36,274 bases of DNA from Nakamurella silvestris (lineage in GTDB: Bacteria > Actinomycetota > Actinomycetes > Mycobacteriales > Nakamurellaceae), in NCBI GenBank assembly GCA_003576535.1, contig QXCQ01000145.1:1-36274 (forward strand), given 5' to 3'. Each line of letters begins with the position of its first letter. The stretch's first letter is position 1. The position numbers and the translations under genes were made by a program. Below are positions 1-8,161 of the stretch, one piece after another. The notes under the pieces are model-generated. The model ran no database searches. It was not told the origin of the DNA and saw nothing but the letters and a program-made list of their open reading frames with translations.

Positions 1-181
1 CCCCCAGTTTTGGGGGTGTGAGGGTCCAGTCGCGGGTGGGGTTGGGGGTGTGTGGTGCCGAGTGGACGTTGGCCCCCCAGTTTTGGGGGTGTGAGGGTCC
101 AGTCGCGGGTGGGGGCCGGGGTGTGGGGCGCCGAGTGGACGTTGGCACCCCAGTTTGTGGGGTGTGGGGGTCCGCTCGCGG
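1..181. repeat. 73-bp G-rich tandem repeat with internal palindrome (about 2.5 copies)
   Basis: Three copies lie at a 73-bp period: CCCCCAG at 1-7 recurs at 74-80, and CCCCAG recurs at about 148-153. The first copy is cut by the window edge. Each full copy (about 58-108 and 131-181) is an imperfect inverted repeat: GAGTGGAC, then GGC-CCCC-AGTTTT-GGGG, then GGGTCC and TCGCGG. A related family lies at the opposite end of the window (36057-36274). No ORF here looks coding. The runs of 3-5 G could form G-quadruplexes, which is inference. Confidence 0.8.
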
Positions 182-213
182 AGGGAGGCGCCAGGGGGTG
201 GGTGTCGCAGTAA

Positions 214-229
214 GTTACCCGCGAGTAGC
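214..229. promoter_or_regulatory. Near-palindromic operator candidate upstream of the acyl-CoA dehydrogenase
   Basis: The 16-mer GTTACCCGCGAGTAGC matches its own reverse complement at 12 of 16 positions and lies 45 bp before the dehydrogenase start. Palindromes of the form GTTAC-CGCG-GTAAC are, from memory, common before fatty-acid degradation genes in actinobacteria, where a TetR-type repressor would bind. No regulator gene is in the window, so the assignment rests on symmetry and position only. Confidence 0.4.
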
Positions 230-273
230 ATCCTGGGCAGCAGCCAGCGTCGTCGAGCCCACGGGAGTGCGCC

Positions 274-1419
274 ATGTCAGACCTCTTCACCCTGCCCCAG
301 GACCACTCGGACATCCGCGCCGCCGTCCGGGAGATCGCCGAGAAGGAGATCGCGCCGTACGCCGCGGCCGTCGACGAGGACGAGCGCTACCCCGAGGAAG
401 CCCAGAAGGCCCTCACCGCAGCGGGTTTCAATGCCGTCCACATCCCCGCTGCCTATGACGGCGCCGGTGCGGACGCGGTGGCGACGGTGGTCGTCATCGA
501 AGAGGTCGCCCGGGTCTGCGCCTCGTCCTCGCTGATCCCCGCCGTGAACAAGCTCGGCTCGATGCCGATCATCCTGTCCGGGTCCGAGGAGCTCAAACAG
601 GCCGTCCTGCCCTCGATCGCCTCGGGGGAGGCGATGATCTCCTACGCCCTGTCCGAGCGGGAGGCGGGCTCGGATGCCGCAGCCATGCGGGCCAAGGCCG
701 TCCCCGACGGTGACGACTGGGTGCTCAACGGCACCAAGTGCTGGATCACCAACGCGGGAGTCTCCTCCTGGTACACCGTCATGGCCGTCACCGACCCGGA
801 CAAGGGAGCCAGGGGCATCTCCGCCTTCGTCGTCCATGCCGACGACGAGGGGTTCGAGGTCGGCACCAAGGAGCGCAAGCTCGGGATCAAGGGTTCACCC
901 ACCCGGGAGATCCACTTCCACAACTGCCGGATCCCGGGGTGGCGGATCATCGGGGAGCCGGGCACCGGGTTCAAGACCGCGTTGGCCACCCTCGACCACA
1001 CCCGGCCCACCATCGGGGCCCAGGCGGTGGGCATCGCCCAGGGCGCCCTCGACGTGGGGATCACGTATGTCAAGGAGCGCAAGCAGTTCGGCAGGAAACT
1101 GGCGGAGTTCCAGGGTCTGCAGTTCATGATCGCGGACATGGCGATGGAGATCGAGGCGGCCCGCACCCTGGTCTACCAGGCGGCCGCGGCCTCCGAACGG
1201 GGGGCGGCGAACGCGACCTTCCTGGCCTCGGCGGCGAAGTGTCTGGCCAGCGATGTGGCGATGAAGGTGACGACCGACGCGGTCCAACTTCTGGGCGGTG
1301 CGGGTTACACCCGGGACTTCCCGGTGGAGCGGATGATGCGTGATGCCAAGATCACCCAGATCTACGAGGGCACCAACCAGGTCCAGCGCCTGGTGATGGC
1401 GCGCTCGCTGCTGCGCTGA
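274..1419 (+). CDS. Acyl-CoA dehydrogenase (short/medium-chain type)
   Basis: A 381-aa soluble FAD flavoprotein of the usual family length. It oxidises an acyl-CoA to the trans-2-enoyl-CoA and passes electrons to electron-transfer flavoprotein. Visible landmarks are the helical N-terminal domain, the middle beta-domain with ALSEREAGSD (FAD/substrate loop) and CWITNAG, and the C-terminal domain with RKQFGR and the signature QIYEGTNQ. The Glu of that signature (about residue 365) is the catalytic base of short-chain and related dehydrogenases. The ATG follows a modest GGGAG at suitable distance. The gene is separated from the glycan locus by a convergent junction and is probably ordinary fatty-acid or branched-chain catabolism, not part of the polysaccharide pathway. 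The acyl chain preference cannot be read from sequence. Confidence 0.95.
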   Translation: MSDLFTLPQDHSDIRAAVREIAEKEIAPYAAAVDEDERYPEEAQKALTAAGFNAVHIPAAYDGAGADAVATVVVIEEVARVCASSSLIPAVNKLGSMPIILSGSEELKQAVLPSIASGEAMISYALSEREAGSDAAAMRAKAVPDGDDWVLNGTKCWITNAGVSSWYTVMAVTDPDKGARGISAFVVHADDEGFEVGTKERKLGIKGSPTREIHFHNCRIPGWRIIGEPGTGFKTALATLDHTRPTIGAQAVGIAQGALDVGITYVKERKQFGRKLAEFQGLQFMIADMAMEIEAARTLVYQAAAASERGAANATFLASAAKCLASDVAMKVTTDAVQLLGGAGYTRDFPVERMMRDAKITQIYEGTNQVQRLVMARSLLR

Positions 1420-1482
1420 GGCCGCGCAGCCCCCACAGCCTGCACAGCCCCCACAGCCCCAACAGCCACCACAGCCCTCACA

Positions 1483-1546
1483 ACCGCGCTCCCTGCCGAC
1501 TATCGCGCTGCATACAAGCAGCGCGACAGTCGGCAAGGAGCGCGGT
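1483..1546. repeat. 64-nt palindromic element A (convergent junction, likely bidirectional terminator)
   Basis: Two 28-nt arms (1483-1510 and 1519-1546) flank an 8-nt loop. Both ends read ACCGCGCTCC outward. The arms differ from perfect complementarity at two positions; these become G-U wobbles in a minus-strand transcript, so that RNA can pair along the whole stem. It starts 12 nt beyond the stop of the minus-strand TIGR03089 gene and 63 nt beyond the dehydrogenase stop. There is no T-tract. A second 64-nt copy with the same ends lies at 12669-12732. The preceding 1420-1482 is a CAGCCCCCA-type low-complexity stretch. Confidence 0.8.
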
Positions 1547-1558
1547 CGGGCCAGGTAC

Positions 1559-2353
1559 TCAGCCCAGCGGTCGCACGTTCCCGTCCGAGGCCAACAGATG
1601 CGTGGCACCCTCGGAATCCAGCCGGTGCAACTGCGCCTCCGACATGGTCGGGCCGGTCGCATCCCCGCCGAACAGACCGGCATCGGCCCAGTCGGCGCAC
1701 ACGATCACACTCGCCCCGGCGGCCAACGGGGCCAACAACTGCTCCACCACCTGGTGCGGCAGGTCCCACCCACCACCGGTGACGACCCGATCGGCTGCCG
1801 ACAACGCGCTGCCCACCCGGATCTGCCGATCGAACTCGGACACCGTCACCGCCGGCGGTCCCGACACGGCCAGAACCTCGGGGGAGACGGAATTCCGGGA
1901 GCCGAAACGGTCGGCCTGGCCGAGGACGGCACCGGTGTAGTCCCGCTGGTGCGGTTTCACCTGACGGCTGGGCGCGCCGAGCGGGTGGCCCGAGACGACG
2001 AACACCTCATCGGCCAGGGCATCGCCGCCGTCCGCGACGAAGGCCGCCAGCGCGTCGGCGGAGTCCTCGGACGTGACGGTCGAACCGGCCCACCAGGCAC
2101 CGATCAGGATCCCGGCGGTCTGCCAGCCGACGGGGCTGCGGACGACGACCACGTCGCCGTGTTCTCCGCCGAGCTCGTCCACGAGCAACCCGGCCACCTT
2201 CGACGCCCAGTTCAGCAGGGCCGTCCCGGACAGTTCCGTGCGGTTGCCGTCGGGGTCGAAGGCGGTGAGCCGCGGCCGGCTCGGGTCGACGGACAGGGCA
2301 CCGATCACGGCCTCGACCGCGTGGCGGGGTGCGGCACTCACTAGTTCACACAT
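1559..2353 (-). CDS. TIGR03089 family protein (function unknown)
   Basis: A 264-aa protein matching, by its N-terminal pattern (RPRLTAFDPDGNRTELSGTALLNWASKVAGLL), the actinobacterial TIGR03089 family. That family resembles the N-terminal part of AMP-binding enzymes but lacks the full adenylation domain. Here too no P-loop-like adenylate motif or C-terminal lid is evident, so an enzymatic role is doubtful. The gene overlaps the end of the upstream LCP gene. The ATG lies 13 nt inside it, while a GTG at 2341 would overlap the TAG stop by one base (TAGTG), a typical translational-coupling arrangement. Neither start has a clear Shine-Dalgarno. Co-transcription with LCP is likely. What it contributes to wall assembly is unknown. 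Confidence 0.85.
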   Translation of the reverse strand: MCELVSAAPRHAVEAVIGALSVDPSRPRLTAFDPDGNRTELSGTALLNWASKVAGLLVDELGGEHGDVVVVRSPVGWQTAGILIGAWWAGSTVTSEDSADALAAFVADGGDALADEVFVVSGHPLGAPSRQVKPHQRDYTGAVLGQADRFGSRNSVSPEVLAVSGPPAVTVSEFDRQIRVGSALSAADRVVTGGGWDLPHQVVEQLLAPLAAGASVIVCADWADAGLFGGDATGPTMSEAQLHRLDSEGATHLLASDGNVRPLG

Positions 2354-4278
2354 CCAGGGGTCGCGGCGTTGATCGCGCCGGGATCGGCGGTGGTGGTGCC
2401 GGGGGCGGCGATCACCTGGACCGGCAGGTACGAACCGCCCGACCGCAGGCTCGACGGCGGGGCGGGGGCGTCGCCGCCGACCACCACCAGGACGTGGCCG
2501 GCCTCGACGGTGTCGTCGGACTGCACCGACCCGTAGCCGAGGGCCTTCTTGACCTGCGCGGCGGCGGTCTCGTCACCGGCTGCGAAGCGGATCGTCGTGC
2601 CGCTCTGCAGATCTCCCTGGTAGTCGCCGATCTGGCCGCGGGTGAACCCGCTGCCCGCGACGGTGTCGGCGACGGCCGAGGCCATCCCGGAGGTGTTGGT
2701 CCCGTTCAGCACGTCCACGATCACCGAGGCCGGGGTGAAGGCCGAGGTCGCGGTCGCCGCGCTGGAGCTGTGCGCCGCATTCGCGCCGTCGAGGTCGGCG
2801 AAGAAGGCCTTGACCGCATCCGGGTCGACGTCCAGGGCGTCCTTGCCGTCGATGTCCCGGCCGCCCAGGGTCGGCATGGTCAGGAAGTTCACGTTGCCCG
2901 AGGACATCCCGGACATCTGGTTCGCCAGGTCCAGCAGGCTGAAACCGTCGGACAGCACGATCGATCGATCGGCGGCGTCGATCAGCTTCTTCAGCTCCGA
3001 CGGGCTGGTCAGGACCTTCGCCGAGAGCACTTTGTCCAGCGCGCCGGAGAGGAAGGCCTGCTGACGTCGGACCCGGTCGAGGTCACCACCGGGCAGACCG
3101 TGCCGCTGACGGACGAAGGCCAGGGCCGCGCTGCCGGAGACCTCCTGCGGACCGGCGGCGAAATCGGCACCGGAGTCGGGATCCTTGACGGCGTTGTTCA
3201 GGCAGACCGGGACACCGCCGATGGCCTCGGACAGCAGGTAGAAGCCGAACAGGTTCACTTCGGCGTAGTGGTCGATCTTGAGCCCGGAGAGTCGTTGGAC
3301 CGCATCGATGAGCACGGCCCGTCCGGTCTCGTTCGACGTCCGCTCCTTCTCGGCCTTGTCGGTGACACCGGCCTGGACCAGGTCGTACTCCTCGCAGGCC
3401 TTGGCGACCCCGTAATAGGAGTTGATCTTGTTCGGGAAGGAGTAGTCGTAGCTGCCCTGGGTCAGCACACAGTTCGGGTTGCGGTTGGCGGGCGGGTTGT
3501 AGATCCAGGTGTCCCGGGGGATCGAGACACTGGTGGCCTTGCCCCCGCCAGTGGGGATGTGGATCACCATGATGGTGTCGGTGTTCACCCCGTCGGTGCC
3601 GGTGGTGCCCAGCGCGGCCAACTCGTCGCCGCTGAGCGGGTTGCCCTCGACGTCGGTGCGGGAGTCGGAGCCGACCAGCAGGATGTTCTGCCCCTTGATC
3701 ACGGGGGCACCGTTCTCGTCCTTGGTGACTCCCTCGTTGCCGGCCTTGTTGACGGCATCGCTCTCGCCGCCGGTCGAGTTGTTGACGGCCCAGCCGACAC
3801 CGGTGATGACCAGCACGGCCACCGCCAGCGCCGCGGCGAGCGCGCGACCGGCGATCAGCTGGGTGTTGGCCCGGGTCGCCGCGGGGCGGACCTGGCCGGG
3901 GCGTGCCTGCCCTGCCCGGGGTTGGCCGGGACGGACCTGGCCGATGGGGCGGTTCGGCGGTTGGCCGGCACCCGGGGGGAGCCGATTGCCGCCGGGCACA
4001 CCCTGACCTGCCGGGAACACGGCCGTCGGCGGCGGTCCCTGCCGACCGGGGGGTCCCTGGCGACCGGGCGGTGCCTGGCGGCCGGGAGGGCCGGGCCGGC
4101 TCTGCGGCGGCGGGGCCGGTCGGTACTGGGGCGGCTGGACAGGAGGTGGACCGTCGGGACCGTCGACCTCGGACCACGCACGCTGGTCCCGGCCGCTCGG
4201 CGGCTGCTGCGGGTCCCGTGCGCTCGGTCCGTACCGCCGCGGTCCGCGCGTGGGGTCCGGGTTGTCGCGGTTGTCCAT
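2341..4278 (-). CDS. LCP (LytR-CpsA-Psr) family polymer-to-cell-wall ligase with LytR_C domain
   Basis: A 645-aa type II membrane protein. Residues 1-140 are Pro/Gly/Arg/Gln-rich and cytoplasmic, with PPGRQ repeated at about 64-80. One membrane helix spans about 145-165. The LCP catalytic domain runs from about 198 to 410 with the expected motifs: NILLVGSDSR (D205, R207), SIPRDTW (R255, D256), the Asn/Tyr-rich KINSYYG, and FVRQR...DLDRVRRQQ. A LytR_C domain covers about 515-605. LCP enzymes transfer undecaprenyl-pyrophosphate-linked glycans to peptidoglycan muramic acid, so this is the probable attachment enzyme for the polymer built here. AGGAGG sits 8-9 nt before the ATG. It is transcribed divergently from rmlB. 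The very long low-complexity N-terminus is typical of actinobacterial LCPs. Confidence 0.93.
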   Translation of the reverse strand: MDNRDNPDPTRGPRRYGPSARDPQQPPSGRDQRAWSEVDGPDGPPPVQPPQYRPAPPPQSRPGPPGRQAPPGRQGPPGRQGPPPTAVFPAGQGVPGGNRLPPGAGQPPNRPIGQVRPGQPRAGQARPGQVRPAATRANTQLIAGRALAAALAVAVLVITGVGWAVNNSTGGESDAVNKAGNEGVTKDENGAPVIKGQNILLVGSDSRTDVEGNPLSGDELAALGTTGTDGVNTDTIMVIHIPTGGGKATSVSIPRDTWIYNPPANRNPNCVLTQGSYDYSFPNKINSYYGVAKACEEYDLVQAGVTDKAEKERTSNETGRAVLIDAVQRLSGLKIDHYAEVNLFGFYLLSEAIGGVPVCLNNAVKDPDSGADFAAGPQEVSGSAALAFVRQRHGLPGGDLDRVRRQQAFLSGALDKVLSAKVLTSPSELKKLIDAADRSIVLSDGFSLLDLANQMSGMSSGNVNFLTMPTLGGRDIDGKDALDVDPDAVKAFFADLDGANAAHSSSAATATSAFTPASVIVDVLNGTNTSGMASAVADTVAGSGFTRGQIGDYQGDLQSGTTIRFAAGDETAAAQVKKALGYGSVQSDDTVEAGHVLVVVGGDAPAPPSSLRSGGSYLPVQVIAAPGTTTADPGAINAATPGCVN

Positions 4279-4735
4279 GTTCCAAAGCCTCCTGCGCTCA
4301 GGGTTTCCCTCGTGTGTCCGTCATCACGTGTGATCGGTACTGACGGTCGGCCGGATCGAAAGCCGGGCAGTGAGCTGCCATGGGAAGACGATTGAGCAGT
4401 GAATCGGGTTGCGTGCAATCTCGGGTCGTGTGGGGTCCAGGCTAGCGGGGCGGCCGCTCGGCCCCCGGCAGCCCACGCCCGCCGAGCGGCCGGGGGAAAT
4501 GGGGACGCGGCGTCCTTTCCGGGGCCATGGGCGGACGGGGAGCCGGCGCGATGCCGACGGCGGGGAGCCGAGGAGAGACAACCGGGGACAAGACTGCCGA
4601 TGGAACACGTGCACGGGCCCGGCCATGTGCACCGGGCGTCGGTCGGGGCGGGTGGGCATCGGGAGGTGCCGGATGAACCCCCAGCGAGTGTCTGACGGCG
4701 GTATCGGACAATCCGGTAGGGCAGAATGACTCCCC
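4279..4735. promoter_or_regulatory. Divergent intergenic region between LCP and rmlB, with a 12-bp inverted repeat
   Basis: This 457-bp spacer must hold the promoters of both the LCP gene (-) and rmlB (+). The clearest structure is a perfect 12-bp inverted repeat, CGGCCGCTCGGC at 4451-4462 and its complement at 4481-4492, with an 18-nt loop. An imperfect ATCACGTGTGAT lies at about 4324-4335. TAGGGC at 4717-4722, 13 bp before the rmlB ATG, resembles an actinobacterial -10 (TANNNT) without a good -35, and the ten bases TCCGGTAGGG around it recur upstream of rmlA at 29682-29691. No ORF in the spacer looks coding. Confidence 0.4.
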
Positions 4736-5725
4736 ATGCGCATTCTTGTCACCGGCGGCGCCGGGTTCATCGGATCGGCCTTCACCCGTAACGTGCTGGC
4801 AGACGACTACGCCGGACTCGAGGGAAGCCATGTCACGGTCCTCGACAAACTGACCTACGCGGGCAACCTCGCGAACCTCAATTCGGTCGCCGACTCGGAC
4901 CGTTTCACCTTCGTCCAGGGTGATATCTGCGATGTGGCCTTAGTCACGGAGCTGATGGGCACGGTCGACGCGGTGGTCCACTTCGCCGCCGAGTCCCATG
5001 TCGACCGCTCGATCCTGGGTGGGGCCGACTTCGTCCTCACCAACGTCCTGGGAACCCAGACCCTCCTCCAGGCGGCCCTGGGCGCGAACCTCACCAAGTT
5101 CGTCCACGTCTCCACCGACGAGGTCTACGGATCCATCGAGGAGGGCTCGTGGACCGAGGACTACCCGCTGCTCCCGAACTCCCCGTACTCGGCGTCCAAG
5201 GCCTCCTCCGACCTCATCGCCCGCGCCTACGCCCGTACCCACGGTCTGCCGGTGGCGATCACCCGTTGTTCGAACAACTACGGCCCGTTCCAGTTCCCGG
5301 AGAAGGTCATCCCGCTGTTCGTCTCCAACCTCATCGACGGGGCCACCGTCCCGCTGTACGGCGAGGGCAACAACGTCCGGGACTGGCTGCACGTCGACGA
5401 CCACTGCCGCGGGATCGCCCTGGTCCTGGCCGGTGGCCGGCCGGGGGAGATCTACAACATCGGCGGCGGCACCGAGCTCACGAACAAGGAGCTGACGGGC
5501 AAGCTGCTCGAGGCCACCGGGCGTGACTGGGACGCCGTGGTGCGGGTGGACGACCGTAAGGGTCACGACATCCGGTACTCGGTCGACATCACCAAGATCG
5601 CGAACGAACTGGGCTACGCGCCCCAGGTGCCGTTCGAGCAGGGCCTTGCCGACACCGTCGAGTGGTACCGCACGCACCGCGAGTGGTGGGAGCCGCTGAA
5701 GGTCCGCGCGGCGATCGATCGCTGA
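4736..5725 (+). CDS. rmlB: dTDP-glucose 4,6-dehydratase
   Basis: A 329-aa extended SDR that converts dTDP-glucose to dTDP-4-keto-6-deoxyglucose, the second step of dTDP-L-rhamnose synthesis. The NAD-binding GGAGFIG is at 7-13 and the catalytic STDEVYG at 126-132, where the Asp-Glu pair performs dehydration. Y151-SAS-K155 is the SDR Tyr-Lys pair. RCSNNYGPFQFPEK and VRDWLHVDDHCRG are RmlB-specific signatures. The length is normal and all catalytic residues are present. Ten bases separate it from rmlD, so the two form one operon. The Shine-Dalgarno is weak and a -10-like TAGGGC lies only 13 bp before the ATG, so a very short leader is possible. Confidence 0.97.
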   Translation: MRILVTGGAGFIGSAFTRNVLADDYAGLEGSHVTVLDKLTYAGNLANLNSVADSDRFTFVQGDICDVALVTELMGTVDAVVHFAAESHVDRSILGGADFVLTNVLGTQTLLQAALGANLTKFVHVSTDEVYGSIEEGSWTEDYPLLPNSPYSASKASSDLIARAYARTHGLPVAITRCSNNYGPFQFPEKVIPLFVSNLIDGATVPLYGEGNNVRDWLHVDDHCRGIALVLAGGRPGEIYNIGGGTELTNKELTGKLLEATGRDWDAVVRVDDRKGHDIRYSVDITKIANELGYAPQVPFEQGLADTVEWYRTHREWWEPLKVRAAIDR

Positions 5726-5735
5726 GCACCGGTCC

Positions 5736-6641
5736 ATGAGCCAGTCGCCTCTGCTGCTCGTCACCGGGTCCCGCGGACAGTTGGGCAGTGATCTGCTGAC
5801 CCTGGCCGCTGCCTCCGGGATCGACGCGGTCGGGTTCGGGTCCGCCGAACTCGACATCACCGACGCCGCCGCGGTCGAAACCGCGGTCGCCGACCTCGCC
5901 GCGCGGGCGGCCTCCGCCGGCCGTCGCGCCGTGGTGATCAACGCCGCCGCCTACACGGCGGTGGACGCCGCCGAGACCGACACCGAGCGCGCGTACCTGG
6001 TCAACGAGACCGGTCCGGCGAATCTGGCCAGGGCGACGGCCGCTGCCGGGGCCGGGTTGCTCCACGTCTCCACCGATTACGTGTTCCCCGGTGACGGCAC
6101 GCGCCCTTACGAGCCCGCCGATCCGACCGGGCCGAAGAGTGTCTACGGTGCGTCGAAGCTGGCCGGCGAGATCGCCGTGCGGGCAGCGCATCCGGGTTCC
6201 TACGTGGTGCGGACGGCCTGGGTGTACGGGGTCACGGGCGCCAACTTCGTCAAGACCATGTGCATGCTGGAGGGATCGAGGGAGACGGTGTCGGTCGTGG
6301 CCGACCAGACCGGCTCACCGACCTACTCGGCCGACCTTGCTGCGGGTCTGTTGGAGCTGGCCGGGCGATCGGATCTGCCCGGTGGGGTGCTGCACGCGAC
6401 GAACGGCGGCGAGACCACCTGGCACGGTTTCACCCAGGCGATCTTCACCGAACTCGGCGCCGATCCGGGCCGGGTGCTGACCACCACGACGGCCGCTTTC
6501 CCGCGGCCGGCCCCGCGTCCGGCCTACTCCGTGCTGTCGGGCCGTGATTGGGCCGAATCGGGGTTGACTCCGTTGCGTGACTGGCCGGCGGCGCTGCACA
6601 GCGCGCTGACCGAGCACCGTGCGGCCTTCCTTCCTGCCTGA
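5736..6641 (+). CDS. rmlD: dTDP-4-dehydrorhamnose reductase
   Basis: A 301-aa SDR catalysing the last, NAD(P)H-dependent step to dTDP-L-rhamnose. The nucleotide-binding GSRGQLG is at about 11-17, NAAAYTAVDAAE at about 69-80, HVSTDYVF at about 110-117 and the catalytic Y137-GAS-K141, all typical of RmlD. VRTAWVYG and VVADQTGSPTY are also family signatures. It lies 10 nt after rmlB and is followed by a good intrinsic terminator, so rmlB-rmlD form a two-gene unit. It is a single-function enzyme: it is too short for the RmlC-RmlD fusion seen in some bacteria, and no RmlC is found in the window. Confidence 0.96.
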   Translation: MSQSPLLLVTGSRGQLGSDLLTLAAASGIDAVGFGSAELDITDAAAVETAVADLAARAASAGRRAVVINAAAYTAVDAAETDTERAYLVNETGPANLARATAAAGAGLLHVSTDYVFPGDGTRPYEPADPTGPKSVYGASKLAGEIAVRAAHPGSYVVRTAWVYGVTGANFVKTMCMLEGSRETVSVVADQTGSPTYSADLAAGLLELAGRSDLPGGVLHATNGGETTWHGFTQAIFTELGADPGRVLTTTTAAFPRPAPRPAYSVLSGRDWAESGLTPLRDWPAALHSALTEHRAAFLPA

Positions 6642-6681
6642 CCTCACTCGAGGGCGAGAACCCCTGAGCCGCTTCATGATC

Positions 6682-6722
6682 AACCGGCTTCCTCCCTGCA
6701 CCAGGGCGGATGCCGGTTTTTC
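6682..6722 (+). terminator. Intrinsic terminator after rmlBD
   Basis: AACCGGC (6682-6688) pairs with GCCGGTT (6712-6718), with an inner CCCT/AGGG stem, followed by a T-rich run (TTTTTCTC). It starts 40 nt after the rmlD stop. It is the clearest classical rho-independent terminator in the window. Confidence 0.8.
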
Positions 6723-6786
6723 TCGTGGTGGGCGGATGCGGATCGTCCGGGAGGTGTGATGATGGCGCATACCCATAGCGAGACCG

Positions 6787-6831
6787 CCGGAAGTCACTAT
6801 CACGTACACGCCGTGATAGCCAGAGTTCCGG
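6787..6831. promoter_or_regulatory. Nested inverted repeat upstream of the CAP-domain gene
   Basis: CTATCACG (6797-6804) and CGTGATAG (6812-6819) form a perfect 8-bp inverted repeat with a 7-nt loop. It is nested inside CCGGAA (6787-6792) and TTCCGG (6826-6831). The whole lies about 190-240 bp before the CAP gene in a locally AT-richer stretch. It may be an operator or an RNA hairpin. The remainder of the 382-bp gap (6642-7023) holds the rmlD terminator and a possible promoter. I see no riboswitch consensus. Confidence 0.4.
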
Positions 6832-6936
6832 TTTCCTCTAACGAGTGAGTAATTGTCTGAATCTGACAAAAAGAATCACTCTGTTTCCATCACGCAAGGT
6901 GAGGTGTCGCGGTCGAATCTCACTCGACTGCTCCTG

Positions 6937-6964
6937 TTACTCTCTGGTACATCGGGGCTACCAT
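6937..6964 (+). promoter_or_regulatory. Possible promoter of the CAP-domain gene
   Basis: TTACTC (6937-6942), a 16-bp spacer and TACCAT (6959-6964) resemble a sigma-70-type promoter. The -10 fits TANNNT, the -35 fits poorly. Transcription would begin about 50 nt before the start codon, leaving room for the AGGAG at 7013-7017. Confidence 0.3.
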
Positions 6965-7023
6965 GAGTCATACCCTCTGTTCAGGGACCTGGTTATGACC
7001 TGCGAATGAGGTAGGAGTTCGAC

Positions 7024-7986
7024 ATGATGGCAAAAAATCTTGTGGCCCGGGTTTCGCGCAGGTTTATTGCAACGGGTCTGGCAATCGGATTGACGGCTGG
7101 TTCGATGTTCATTTCGAATTCAAATGCCGGTGCCTCCGATATCGGTGCTCGTGCCATCGCGTCGGGTATTTACGCGGCTCCGGTCACGGCGGTTCCGGCG
7201 CTGGCCGTCGCAGCTGCTCCGGCCCAGATGAAGCCCTTCGACCAGCAGCTGATCTCCCTGGTCAACGCCAAGCGGAAGGCCGCCGGCCTGGTCGAGCTGA
7301 AAGAGGCGAAGGGGCTGACCAAACTGTCGGTCTGGTGGTCCACCCAGCTGGTGACCGGTAAAACCGGATACGAGTTGCAGCACAATCCGAATGCGACCTC
7401 CATGCTCTCCGACTACGGCGCAAGCAATTGGACCTCGTGGGCGGAGAACGTTGCCCGCTGGAAGCCGGGTTCGATCAGCGCCCAGGCCATCTTCGACGCC
7501 TACTGGGCCTCTCCCGGGCACAAGGCGAACATCCTGGGGGCCAAGTCCCGGTACATCGGCATGGGATCGGTGTCCACCGGCAGCGGGTGGACCTTCAACA
7601 CGATGACCTTCACCGACAAGGTGGAAGCAGGTCAGGTCGTGGCAGCAGCGGCACCCAAACCGAAGGCCAAGGGCAAGGTCGACACCGCCGCGGTCACCAA
7701 GGGCAAGGTGCGCGTCGCAGGATGGGCGTTCTCGCCGAACAAGTCGAGCAAGTCCAATGCGGTCAAGATCACGGTGACGGGCCCGAAGGGCACCTCGACC
7801 TACAAGCGGTCGACCACCCTGACCCGGGCGGACGTGAACAAGGCCTACGGCATCACCGGCAAACACGGTTACGCCACCACGCTGCCGTTGCAGGTCGGGA
7901 CCAACAAGGTGTGTGTCACCTCGATCGCCTTCAGCGGTGCCACCGACACCGCGCTGGGCTGCTGGACCAGGAAGCGCGCTTCCTGA
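7024..7986 (+). CDS. Secreted CAP (SCP/PR-1) domain protein with C-terminal GWA/LGC repeat domain
   Basis: A 320-aa exported protein. An N-terminal signal peptide with a hydrophobic core at about 13-32 is followed by an Ala-rich linker. The CAP domain spans about 72-200 with the family landmarks LQHNP (H120), WAENV (E141) and SPGHKANIL (H166). These His/Glu residues form the CAP cavity. The C-terminal domain (about 217-315) carries V-V-GWA, RADVNKAY, KHGY, VCVT and LGC, the same pattern found twice in the SpoIID protein at 15040-17061. CAP proteins act outside the cell and some actinobacterial ones bind or process wall material, but the biochemical role is unproven. AGGAG stands 6 nt before the first ATG. 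The first 40 codons are less GC-rich than the rest. It is probably a single-gene unit behind its own regulated leader. Confidence 0.9.
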   Translation: MMAKNLVARVSRRFIATGLAIGLTAGSMFISNSNAGASDIGARAIASGIYAAPVTAVPALAVAAAPAQMKPFDQQLISLVNAKRKAAGLVELKEAKGLTKLSVWWSTQLVTGKTGYELQHNPNATSMLSDYGASNWTSWAENVARWKPGSISAQAIFDAYWASPGHKANILGAKSRYIGMGSVSTGSGWTFNTMTFTDKVEAGQVVAAAAPKPKAKGKVDTAAVTKGKVRVAGWAFSPNKSSKSNAVKITVTGPKGTSTYKRSTTLTRADVNKAYGITGKHGYATTLPLQVGTNKVCVTSIAFSGATDTALGCWTRKRAS

Positions 7987-8161
7987 CAACGGGTCCGACG
8001 TGCCGGCCGCCAGCGGTGGACGGCACGGTCCAACCACCGTCTCCTCGGGTGCGGCCGCTCTCGCGAGCAGTTGCCGTCGAGGGGCCCGAGGGGACGGTTA
8101 TGGTTCAAGCTGCGCTCATCTCGACATCGCAGTCACGACATCCACGACGGGGGAACCATTC

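Noticed and set aside
1-181. CRISPR-like array at the left edge.
   Set aside because: The repeats are palindromic with 73-bp direct spacing and near-identical intervening sequence, so there are no unique spacers and no cas genes.
2329-4395. Plus-strand 688-codon ORF over the LCP gene.
   Set aside because: It is the complement of a clearly recognisable LCP/LytR_C protein and has no family features.
4399-4695. Small ORFs in the LCP-rmlB spacer.
   Set aside because: They have no ribosome sites, Arg/Gly/Ala-rich translations, and an inverted repeat inside. They look like GC-driven chance frames.
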